Below are positions 35,354 through 44,044 of a DNA stretch of 64,000 nucleotides, piece after piece. Position 1 is the first letter of the stretch, and every line of letters begins with the position of its first letter. The DNA comes from Sipunculus nudus (Eukaryota > Annelida > Sipuncula > Golfingiida > Sipunculidae). The stretch covers positions 37,372,676-37,436,675 of the forward strand of contig CM049311.1 in NCBI GenBank assembly GCA_026874595.1, given 5' to 3'. The notes beneath the pieces are model-generated. The model was given only the letters and a program-made list of their open reading frames with translations. It did not search any database and was not told the DNA's origin. Both the position numbers and the translations under genes were made by a program.

Positions 35354-35414
35354 TTTAAAGGCTCCAAGGGATTACCTTTAGTTTATAAAGGTCAGCTAGG
35401 TGATGATCACTTTA
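35354..35414. mobile_element. MITE family M1, right part of the interrupted copy
   Basis: CCAAGGGATTACCTTTAGTT then AAAGGTCAGCTAGGTGAT matches 13957-14005. Together with 32756-33149 this makes a ~455-bp element, close to the 473 bp of the intact copy. Confidence 0.8.
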
Positions 35415-35734
35415 AATGCTGAGTTGATTGAGCCCCTTTATTTGTATTAGAATTATTTCCTCAAATTAAAGAGTTATTTTTTTTCCAACTGAGGTCAATA
35501 CTTTTAAAATGGTTACCAATATTGAAATCCAATTCAAATAATATATTATCGATGAGAGTAAGATTTTTTTTTACGAATTTCCTACATATGTGTTCTTTTT
35601 CACGATTATCTGTCTAGATTCTAAAACAGTCGTTGTGAGTTCCCCTAGACTCATAAATAAAACTATGAATTACGAATCATAGTTGGGACAGACCATAATC
35701 TCAGATCTGGCATCAGGTAAATAATATGTAAAGA

Positions 35735-35955
35735 AGACCTTGATAGTCGAGTGGTAAAACGCTCGGCTTTCTTCGTTGGCGACCTGAGTTCGCTCCCCGG
35801 AGTGACCCGTCCAAGGTCGGTGGTTTTCTCCGGGTGCTCCGGTTCAAACACCCCCTTAAACCACGGAATTCAACAATCCGAGCCATGAAGACTGTCTCGT
35901 TTTAGTTATTATAGCGAGTTTTACAATCCATGTAAAATAAATAAAGTTTAAATAT
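35735..35955 (+). mobile_element. tRNA-derived SINE (type 3), nearly complete
   Basis: The head has an A-box-like TAGTCGAGTGGTAAAACGC (35746-35764) and a B-box-like TGAGTTCGCTCCCCGG (near 35785-35800). A core GGTGGTTTTCTCCGGGTGCT follows, then a tail with CAATCCATGTAAAATAAATA. Tail copies occur at 30495-30620 and 54735-55410 and a head-plus-core copy at 47690-47865, all on the minus strand. Confidence 0.8.
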
Positions 35956-36613
35956 TTATAGATTTCCCGCTCGGGTGAATCTAGTGAAAACAAACGCTTT
36001 CTTTAGAAAAAGACACGTTTAATGGTGATTTCAGGTAAAATCAGATAAGATTTATTTGCCATAAATAAAACATTACCATTGGAAATAGTTGCAGTGTTGA
36101 CAAAATTAAACATGTGCTCATCAATGACAGATAATCGACACAAAATGGTTCCATTAAACTATTATAGAAAGCAATGGCATAACATACAGAGTTATGGACC
36201 CGTATATATACATAATAGATATTGTCAAAATATCAGGAAGAATATTTACACACCTTACAATGTAACTGTTGAAGCTAGATAGCCTTTTCCAAGCATGAAA
36301 CTATATAATTGAGATTTAATTGTATAAGAAAATAAGGTAAAAGTTTTGCTATTTAAAGTTGTCAGCATAAATGTAAAATCATTGAATGAATGCCGAAATT
36401 TGACCATGGCACATTTGATTATTGTTACCACTTTTGATTTAATTTTCACATCATAAAGATAAGGTTATAATCTTTCAAATCTGAAATGACAAAGGTTTGA
36501 TAGAAAGAGTTTCTTTTATATTTAAGATATTTGACACCATGTCAAGTATTGTTTACATCAAGCCAACCCAGGACAGTGGTGTGCAGTGAGTGATGCAGCC
36601 CTCACCTACGTTA
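35956..36613. other. Unassigned DNA
   Basis: AT-rich, no gene or element recognised. Confidence 0.5.
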
Positions 36614-36905
36614 CAGGGGTCGTAATAACACCTTTCTGTCTGTCTTAGACAGACAAACACGTGCACGGAAAGGCATTCATCATTTTATACCTATCCTTTG
36701 GAAGGGCGAAAACTTAGATGTTTTCCACATTAGTAACTTAAAAGGTGTAGCAAACATGAAACACAAATAAACGACATATTTTACAGGTGGTGTTCCACCG
36801 AAACACTATATTTTCTATATTTTCCTATATAAATGGTCTAGAATTTATTATACTTACCGGCATTTAGACGGTCATCTCCTATATATTTCGGGGGTATAGT
36901 ATTAA
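36614..36905. mobile_element. CAGGG-ended TIR transposon, partial, inverted copy
   Basis: Begins CAGGGGTCGTAATAACACC and is the reverse complement of the right half of 54822-55347. Shared are GTGCACGGAAAGGCATT, ACATTAGTAACTT, GGTGTTCCACCGA and TATACTTACCGGCATTTAGA. Similarity ends near 36905, so the far end is lost. Confidence 0.7.
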
Positions 36906-36950
36906 TATGATTATTATCATTATCATTATTATTGTAATCATTTATGAAAC
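36902..36950. repeat. ATT/ATC-rich microsatellite
   Basis: Imperfect (ATT)n with ATC interruptions. Confidence 0.7.
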
Positions 36951-38489
36951 AAACCTGGATGGAGACCTTTCTCCATTATTAAAATATATGTAAAAAAATC
37001 AAATTGGTTACAATGGTACTTATAGAAAGAAACGTAAGATGTTAAATTGCCTATAATCAGCGGCGAATAAAGCTTATTTACGGAAACGTATATAACCGTC
37101 TTAATCAGTTCAGCAGTTGGAACAGGTTAAACAGATATATTCTGTGATGGGGTATTGGTCTTAATCACGTATAGGATTTTATAGTGTCAAAAAAGTAGAG
37201 AGAGAAATCCATGTACGTAGGCAATATGATTAATTAGATCCTGCCAGGCACTCTGAGGTTGTTCACGGAGTGCAGGATAAAACATATGTTTTTGCAAGGC
37301 AGTAATCAAATTCTTAATCTGACTAGGATTGACGATTGTATTATTTTTAACAAAAGGCAAATCCTGTAAAATGTTTCAGGGCGCGTGTAAGGGAAGCCAA
37401 TTATGAATTAATCCTTCCAAGTCCTTTTAAGGGCTATTCCCCAGTTAGAACCACGTCATTAAAAAACCCATCATACAGTCATTTTATCTTAATGATAGAT
37501 CCTATGTATATATATAGATATATGATCAGGGGACTAAATAGTTATAACAGGATTTTTTTAAGCAGGTAAAAACGCATCATAGCAAAATAAAAACCTTGTC
37601 GAAATAGTATTATTTTATTTTCTTGAAAGACATTTCCGAACGGGTTTAAACTAGGAAAATTCTACTGAAAGCAAAATTACAATAGTTTTGGCTCAAAACG
37701 GGTGTGCGCGTTGATGGGAAATCAACCTTTTATTATCTTTATTTTATTTTTTTGCCTAAGAAAAGCTGATTCAGCGGAGATAAACAAAAAATCCCTTCTC
37801 TTGGCACTAAATTACCATTTCTACGTCATCCAATGTTCATGGCTGTTTTTGACAATTGTGCATAATTGTGCAAAAAGTAAAATTTTTATTATTATTATTA
37901 AAAAAATGAATTTTTTTTGCGAAGTGAATACTGGTAGATATTTAGCTTCATTCCAGTAAAAAAAACTGTCACGTTGTCTTTCAGCAGAAAATGACTTATT
38001 TTAACTGCTTGCTGATGATTTTCTCACATAAAAAAACTGTTGCTGTCAGAATGTATAGATTTGGGACTTGATAAACACGGATATGCTGCATAAAAAGTCG
38101 GAATGGAAGACAATGCAAAATAAGTGGGCACCGGAAATACTGACAGGGGATAAAAGAATACTTATGTATAGTTACAGACCGGTGTTTCGCTGTATTTTAA
38201 AAATGTTTTATGTGGACAGTTTCCCCTGCGAGCCGCTTTAAATCTGTTCAGAATTCGAATGTTTCTGAGAGAAAAACAAAGACTCCAAAGTATTATAAAA
38301 AATATGGATGTTAAAGGGCATCGCTAACAGTATTAAGGCTATATATTTGGTTTGTGTGCATCTGTTTAGGTTAATAATAACGCTTGGCAAAGTCAGTTGA
38401 TTTACGTCATAGGTACGACAACTGCGCATGCGTGTGAACCTTGACTGTGATTTGTGTTATTTTACTCCCGCTGTATCCTTGATAAACAT
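36951..38489. other. Unassigned DNA
   Basis: No supported feature. A short imperfect hairpin (GCACTCTGAGG ... CGGAGTGC, near 37250-37277) is noted without interpretation. Confidence 0.5.
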
Positions 38490-38509
38490 TTAAATGAAAC
38501 TGCAATATT

Positions 38510-38603
38510 ATAAATATATTATAGTATAATATAGTATATAATATGTATTATATAATATATAACAATATAATATAATATAATATAATATAATATAATATAA
38601 TAC
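38510..38603. repeat. (TATAA)n pentanucleotide repeat
   Basis: Pure AATAT-type pentamers from about 38560 to 38603, with a degenerate TA-rich lead. Confidence 0.9.
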
Positions 38604-39048
38604 AGGGGCTCAGTTTCATTTTGCAGTCTGAAAGGAACAAAAACCAACCATCGGCTCGATTTGTTTGGGATTTACACATCTTCCATCTTTTTTTAAAAAG
38701 GAGGAGGCCGTATTTTTAAATTCATGAAAGGTGTATGAAAAAACATGCACAGTATTAGAGAATGACGTTCAAATCGCACACATTTATTGGAGCAAGACGA
38801 AGAAGTTTACACTAAAATTTGTATGTCACATTTTAAAGTTTCCACAGGAATTTTAATTTTGTGTTTGCATATATGGCGCAATATGTCACCTTTTATCTCT
38901 TTACCGCTTCACTAATATCATTAACAAACTTGGCAGACATGTTTGATCATGTGACTGCTAAGTGATTTTCACCTGCAGATGGCGCCACCTTTGGTTGCAT
39001 ATGCTCTATATGAGGTGAAATTCTATTTTCTGCTTATATCTGAATTAG
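38604..39048. other. Unassigned DNA upstream of the SGNH fragment
   Basis: Includes GATCATGTGACTGC...CTGCAGATGGCGCCACC (38945-38995), loosely like the ATTGATCATGAG...CTGCAGACTGGTGGCACCACC part of the Helentron-like monomers. It may be a relic of that family. Confidence 0.4.
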
Positions 39049-39291
39049 TCAGAAAATATTCACCTTTATCTTTCGCATCATGGGGAACTGTTTGTTAGAA
39101 CAAGGGAAATTAAATGTGTACGACTCAACGGGTTTATTTTCACTTGCGGTTACTCAATCAGATTTTGGAAACACAGGGGATTCCATCGGCCTTCTAGGCC
39201 TGTATTCCTACGGGACGGTGTCCACTTAAACGAACGTGGTATGCTTAATTATGCTGCCAGTTTAAAAAGGGCTATTGTGCTTGGAGCATAG
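39049..39291 (+). pseudogene. SGNH/GDSL-hydrolase-like C-terminal fragment
   Basis: The frame from 39049 to the stop at 39289-39291 has 80 codons and no ATG in a useful place. Its second half reads FWKHRGF, then FLRDGVHLNERGMLNYA and a final SLKRAIVLGA. The DGVH in LRDGVHLN matches block V (D-x-x-H) of SGNH hydrolases, which supplies the catalytic Asp and His; W(R/K)HRGF and FL.DGVHLN are typical of the SGNH-like frames found in lophotrochozoan retroelements. The N-terminal GDS block is absent upstream, so this is a truncated relic or a terminal exon. It lies 250 bp before the 60-bp minisatellite and ~1.6 kb before gag on the same strand. Recruitment into the YR element is possible but unproven; an older unrelated insertion is the alternative. 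Confidence 0.68.
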
Positions 39292-39539
39292 ATATTCACT
39301 ATCATCCACAGGATAGGGTGCTTTCCGCCATTACCGGCCCTTGTCCGATCAGAATTCTTAGCTACCCGTGTGTGGGTTGACTTTTCATAAGCCATCACAT
39401 ACTTATCATCAGTTAGCAACTAGCATTGGGAAGTCCTGACGTTTGTACCATTTCACTTTCTTTTCCAAGTAATTGTTTCATCATTACTTTTCTGACCTAC
39501 AGTGTTACATTCACCAATTTTATGTGTCTTTGTTTAACA

Positions 39540-40470
39540 GGCCAGGCGCTGCTGTTGGTGCTCATGATTATGATTATGTGCTTATATTTTCAGGCTAGGT
39601 GCGGCAGTAGGTGCTCACTCATACATACTATATGCCAAAATGTTGTCATCAGGCCGCTTGACTGTGGGCGCTCACCATTATATACTATATGCTATCAATG
39701 TCGTCACCAGGCTCTGTTCGGCGTTGTGTGCTCATTATTATATATTACACACCTCTACTGTTTCCACCAGGCCACGTTCGGCTGTAGGTGCTCATTACTA
39801 TGTAATATATGCCTTTAATGTTGCCACCAGGCCATGTACGGCTGTGGGTGCCCATTATTATATAATATATGCCTTTATTATTGTCACCGGGTCAATCGAG
39901 GCCGTAGGTGCTCATTATTATATTCTATATGCCTTTTATGTTGTCAACAGGCCATGTGCGGCTGTGGGTGCTCATCAATATATACTATATGCCATCAATG
40001 TTGTCACCAGGCCAAAATTCGGCTGTGGGTGCTCATCATTATATACTTATGCCTTCATGTTGTCACCAGGCCATGTGCGGCTGTGGGTGCTCATCATTAT
40101 ATACTATATGCCATCAATGTTGTCACCAGGCCACATTCGGCTGTGGGTGCTCATTATTATATACTTATGCCTTCATGTTGTAACCAGGCCATGTGCGGCT
40201 GTTGGTGCTCAGTATTTATACACTTATGCCTCTTATGTTGTCACCAGGCCGTGTGCGGCTGTGGGTGCTTAGTATTACATACTTATGCCTTTAATTTTGT
40301 CACCAGGCCATGTTTGGCTGTGGGTGCCCAATATTATATACTTCTGCCTTTAATGTTGTCCTAGGCCATGTGTGGCGGTGGGTGCTCATTAGTACATACT
40401 TTATATATTTTCAGTTGTATCTCCAGGCCATGTGCAGCAGTGGGTGCTGATTAAATTTGCTATGCTTTCT
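39540..40470. repeat. ~60-bp minisatellite upstream of gag
   Basis: About 16 clear head-to-tail units (starts near 39540, 39594, 39649, 39709, then every 59-60 bp to 40425). A typical unit is GCCATGTGCGGCTGTGGGTG then CTCATTATTATATACTATATGC and an end resembling TTTAATGTTGTCACCAG. Weaker units continue to about 40800, almost to the gag start. Each unit ends in a pyrimidine-rich stretch plus CAG|G, like a 3' splice site. Units of exactly 60 bp keep a frame open, which explains the long open frames here (39640-40272 and others, a 20-residue AVGAHYYILYAF-type repeat). I do not call these proteins because the frame is lost wherever a unit is 59 bp. Confidence 0.93.
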
Positions 40471-40874
40471 TTAAGTATTTATTTATTTATTTAATATTTT
40501 CCAGACCGGGTGCATCTTTGATGCTCAAAAATTAATCACTTTATGCTTATATAATCTCTACAGGTTGTGCGCCACTGTGGCTCATTATATTTATTTTACT
40601 GTATGCTTTATTTTGCAGGAAGGTTGATAAATTTGATTATATGCTATGTAAATTACGGGCCATGCGGTTCCGTGGTTTCTCTTCATATTTTCTATGTCTT
40701 TACTTCCCTTACTGTGCTACTTACTGGCTGTTGGTGCCGATTACAAGTGCATGCCATGCTATGCATGTCTGTGGGTGCTAGATATCTTATCGCTCTTGAT
40801 TTTTACTTACTTGTACATGTATTCTACCCCTGTATGCAACACCATTACTCGTTGGAAATTTGCTCACATTACAG

Positions 40875-41402
40875 ATGCCCCGTTGGGGTCAAGCCAACAC
40901 ATCACCCGCCGAGACGCGCAACGGTTCCAGGAGACGTCTACTTGCAGAGCTTCCAACAGATCTACTGGACGCCAGCGACGATTACCCATCCAGTACCGCT
41001 ATACTCACCAACTCGTCGCCCCTTCAACCACCTTCGGACCCGCGACGTCAAATACCATGCTCTCACAGGGATCCACCTCCGGCTCCAGCAAAACGGTCCA
41101 GAAGGACAAAGCGACAAAGGACAGTCCTCCGTGAACCTACTGATCGGCAACCCACCTTGGCAAGCCACACACTTCCAGGTTCAGATGAGCATTCCCAGCC
41201 TACACTCACCGACATTCCTCCTAGCCTTCAACCGTCTAACGCGGGACCAGTTCTGGAAACAACAACTCCGATTCCCTGTCGCCGGCCATGCTGGCCGCCA
41301 TCGCAACTGCAGTGGATGTTGCCCTCGAACGCCGCAATAAATCCCGCTCCACAACACAAGACCGCACGGATCAAACTTCGCAGTCTCCAGCGACTGCAGT
41401 AG
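40875..41402 (+). pseudogene. Gag N-terminal part, separated by a frameshift
   Basis: ATG at 40875 follows ACATTACAG and opens a frame to 41402 starting MPRWGQANTSPAETRNG. It is Pro/Ser/Thr-rich with a basic patch (PAKRSRRTKRQR), as expected of the disordered N-terminal region of YR-element Gag proteins. The rest of Gag is in another frame (41240-42469), offset by -1. The frames overlap at 41240-41402, and the sense switch probably lies near 41240-41290, because NNSDSLSPAMLAAIATAV is the more natural continuation in the second frame. I see no canonical slippery heptamer with a pseudoknot, so an indel is the simplest explanation. A longer frame (40567-41340) in the third phase is a shadow. Confidence 0.55.
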
Positions 41403-42469
41403 ATGCTGCACAAGAAGAACACTGCAACTCGCCGCTAGCCTCGCCACTTCCACTTGCTTCGCACACGACACCCACCGCCAGCGCATCGATTGGACTCGCT
41501 ACTAACAACACCCAGGTGACCAGCCCAGGCCCGGCATCCGCCACTAGCTACAACCAGGCTTGCAGTCCTCCTAACACCTGCGCGGCAACCCGCTCTGTCG
41601 ACCACCACATGAGCTCTGGCGTACCCGGCCTCCCACCGCTCGCACAAGCTACAGCCAACGCAGCTGCTTTGGGGCTTCTCGGTGAGTGTCCATCCACCAG
41701 TACTTTCCAGTACGACACTATCACAGCCGGGATCGATTCTGCTGACCGCACAGACATTTTAGATAGCAAATTTTTCGACTTGGGAAAATTACTTCCCCAA
41801 TACACTTTCGCTTTACAAGATAGGGACAATAACTTCGATATTTCCCTTTCCCTCTCCCCAAACATCCCGCTCAAAGTCAACTCTCGTCAAAAACCTAAAC
41901 CAATCACCAATTTGAATACCTGGATAGCATGTTACATCCGCTACGCTTACATACGCACTTTAAAATTCCCGTCCGAAGCACTGGGTCACATGCGTCATCA
42001 ACATAATGTGACCATGCTCCATAGTACTTACCCCCTATCTTTTGCTTGGAGGTTCTATGACGAGGCATACAGACAGTTTTGGACCACAAACCCAAACTTT
42101 CTTTTTGGCTCCCAGTTAGATGGGCTCATGTCCGAAGCCAGAAGTAAAGGTAACCTTGACCGCTCCCAGCCCTTTCGTGCCCCCCACCACTCTGCTGGCC
42201 CAAAAATATCCCAAAACCATAGCAACATCCCACAGGGTTACTGTTTCTCGTTCCACCAACAGGGTTGGTGTTCAAAACCCAGAAGTTGCACATACTCTCA
42301 TGAATGCTTTGTATGTCAACCCAAAGGGAAACCGTCGAGACACTCCCACTCCACATGTTCCCAACATGCCGCCCAACAGCCACCGCTGCCCTCAAACCAA
42401 AATTCTCAGTCTTCCCAGCCACCCCTTCGTAGGCCCCCCCCCCCTCAACCTACCAACACCAATCGATAA
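41240..42469 (+). CDS. gag: Gag-like protein with CCCH zinc finger
   Basis: Structural, nucleic-acid-binding protein expected to package the element RNA in cytoplasmic particles. The frame is open from just after a TAA at 41237-41239; the first ATG is 41288, giving 393 residues, but this start is probably internal because Gag sequence continues upstream in another frame. Residues 1-140 (from 41288) are Ala/Ser/Thr/Pro-rich. A folded region lies at about 150-290 (FDLGKLLPQYTFALQ, TWIACYIRYAYIRT, WRFYDEAYRQFW). A zinc finger C319-x8-C328-x5-C334-x3-H338 is followed by C340-x2-C343 and His/Cys further on, a pattern (FHQQGWC ... CTYSHECFVC) typical of DIRS-order Gag. The tail is Pro/Gln-rich. It overlaps the RT frame by 350 bp. 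The identity of the central domain rests on context. Confidence 0.8.
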   Translation, partial: RGTSSGNNNSDSLSPAMLAAIATAVDVALERRNKSRSTTQDRTDQTSQSPATAVDAAQEEHCNSPLASPLPLASHTTPTASASIGLATNNTQVTSPGPASATSYNQACSPPNTCAATRSVDHHMSSGVPGLPPLAQATANAAALGLLGECPSTSTFQYDTITAGIDSADRTDILDSKFFDLGKLLPQYTFALQDRDNNFDISLSLSPNIPLKVNSRQKPKPITNLNTWIACYIRYAYIRTLKFPSEALGHMRHQHNVTMLHSTYPLSFAWRFYDEAYRQFWTTNPNFLFGSQLDGLMSEARSKGNLDRSQPFRAPHHSAGPKISQNHSNIPQGYCFSFHQQGWCSKPRSCTYSHECFVCQPKGKPSRHSHSTCSQHAAQQPPLPSNQNSQSSQPPLRRPPPPQPTNTNR

Positions 42470-44021
42470 GAAAGTGCTTTCTCATTACCTACTAAATTTT
42501 GACCGGCTTGAATCCAATTTCATCCTCAATGGCTTCACAAAGGGCTTCTCAATTCATCACTCCGCAACTCTAGCTCAGGATGAACACCAAAACCACCCTT
42601 CTGCCCTGTCCATGCCCGATATTACCCAACAAAAGTTTGACAACGAAATCAGGATGGGACGTGTGGCAGGACCCTTCCCCCAGCCCCCTTTGGAAAATTT
42701 TAGAGTGTCCCCTCTTGGTCTGATTCCCAAAAAGGATGGAAAATATAGAATGATACACAACCTTTCTTACCCAAAAGGTGATTCGGTAAACGGAGGTATC
42801 CCAAAATTTTGCTCACAATTCGACTATGAAACACTCGATCATTGCCTAAGTATTATTCAGAGTCTGGGAAAAGGCACACTTATACCCAAAGCCGATATAA
42901 AAGATGCGTTTAGATTGATCCCAATTGATCCCATGGACTATCATTTGTTAGGTTTTAAATTCAGGGGCGACTACTATTACGATAGATGTTTACCCATGGG
43001 CTGCTCATCGTCTTGCAAAATTTTCGAAAGATTCAGTTCTGCCCCACAATGGATTTTAATAAACAAATTCGGTGTCCCTCACATGTCTCACATACTGGAC
43101 GACTTCATGTTCTTTGGCCGGGCCAACTCTCTTGACTGCTTACAATCTCTCCATTCGTTCACCAGACTGTCTCAGGACATCAACCTTCCAGTAAAACACG
43201 AAAAAACTGTAACGCCCACCACTACTGCAGTCCTGTTTGGCATAGAGGTGGATACCATCAAAGGAGAAATCCGTCTCCCAGCTGATAAACTCACAAAGAT
43301 TAAAGAAGCCGTAAGTATTGAAAAAAACAGAAACAAAATTCAGGTAAAACCCCTTCAGTCATTGCTCGGTCTGATGAATTTTGCTTGCCTTGTAATTGTC
43401 CCTGGCAGGGCTTTCCTGCGCAGGCTAGTGAACCTGTTATGTCACATGTCCAACCCTCTCCCTCATTTTTGGGTCAGGCTGACTGTACAAGCCAAGAGGG
43501 ATCTGGAGGCCTGGGACACTTTCCTCAGCTCATTCAACGGTCGAGCTCTGTTTTTAGATGCCCACGAAAAAACCTCTATCCAGCTTGACCTCTTCACTGA
43601 TGCAGCAAAAACAGCTGGTTTTGCAGCAATATTAAAATCGCACTGGTTCTACCACCCCTGGCCACCAACCTGGCAATCCAAAAACATAGCAATACTTAAG
43701 CTCTTCCCCATTACCCTGGCTATTGAACTATGGGGCCACCTTCTTGCAAACCGCCGGGTAATTTTTCATTGCGATAATATGGCGGTTGTCATGGTGATCA
43801 ATAAACAATCAACACGTAAAAACGAAATGATGGTTCTGGTGCGCAGGCTTGTCCTCGCATGCATGCGATTCAACATCTCTTTTAAAGCAAAACATATTCC
43901 AGGTGCCATCAATATTACCGCCGACCTCCTATCTCGATTGCAGGTCCAACGGGCAAAACTTCATGCCCCCCACCTGGACGATCAGCCTACTGTGATTCCA
44001 CCCCACCTCCTGCCACAGTAG
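42120..44021 (+). CDS. pol: Reverse transcriptase - RNase H polyprotein
   Basis: Copies the element RNA into cDNA and removes the RNA strand. The open frame has 633 residues from the ATG at 42120; real RT sequence begins near residue 100, after the gag overlap, so translation may start later or by a +1 shift from gag. RT: LGLIPKKDGKYRMIHNLS (199-216), KADIKDAFRLIPI with catalytic D259, LPMGCSSSCKIF (291-302), ILDDF with D327-D328, and LFGIEVD (372-378). The LDDF box replaces the YxDD of retroviruses, as is common in YR elements. RNase H: FTDAA with D494, AIELWG with E536, CDN with D552, and GAINITADLLSR with D602, so the D-E-D-D set is complete. It ends at TAG 44019-44021. No stops or frameshifts interrupt it. 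Neighbouring gag and YR overlap it in other frames. Confidence 0.93.
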   Translation: MGSCPKPEVKVTLTAPSPFVPPTTLLAQKYPKTIATSHRVTVSRSTNRVGVQNPEVAHTLMNALYVNPKGNRRDTPTPHVPNMPPNSHRCPQTKILSLPSHPFVGPPPLNLPTPIDKKVLSHYLLNFDRLESNFILNGFTKGFSIHHSATLAQDEHQNHPSALSMPDITQQKFDNEIRMGRVAGPFPQPPLENFRVSPLGLIPKKDGKYRMIHNLSYPKGDSVNGGIPKFCSQFDYETLDHCLSIIQSLGKGTLIPKADIKDAFRLIPIDPMDYHLLGFKFRGDYYYDRCLPMGCSSSCKIFERFSSAPQWILINKFGVPHMSHILDDFMFFGRANSLDCLQSLHSFTRLSQDINLPVKHEKTVTPTTTAVLFGIEVDTIKGEIRLPADKLTKIKEAVSIEKNRNKIQVKPLQSLLGLMNFACLVIVPGRAFLRRLVNLLCHMSNPLPHFWVRLTVQAKRDLEAWDTFLSSFNGRALFLDAHEKTSIQLDLFTDAAKTAGFAAILKSHWFYHPWPPTWQSKNIAILKLFPITLAIELWGHLLANRRVIFHCDNMAVVMVINKQSTRKNEMMVLVRRLVLACMRFNISFKAKHIPGAINITADLLSRLQVQRAKLHAPHLDDQPTVIPPHLLPQ

Positions 44022-44044
44022 CGTCCAAGGCAGCGGAAATTGTA

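Noticed and set aside
38510-38603. TATA-box cluster as a promoter
   Set aside because: It is a (TATAA)n microsatellite without any downstream gene start.
39640-40272. 210-codon open frame (and overlapping 176- and 130-codon frames) with a 20-residue repeat
   Set aside because: Produced by the 60-bp minisatellite; three frames are open in parallel and unit-length changes of one base break each. No start context or domain.
40567-41340. 257-codon frame overlapping the gag start
   Set aside because: Begins inside the decayed minisatellite and runs in a third phase; the Gag-like composition is in the other two frames.
41904-42422. Minus-strand frames inside gag and RT
   Set aside because: Shadows of the coding strand; no domain on the minus strand.
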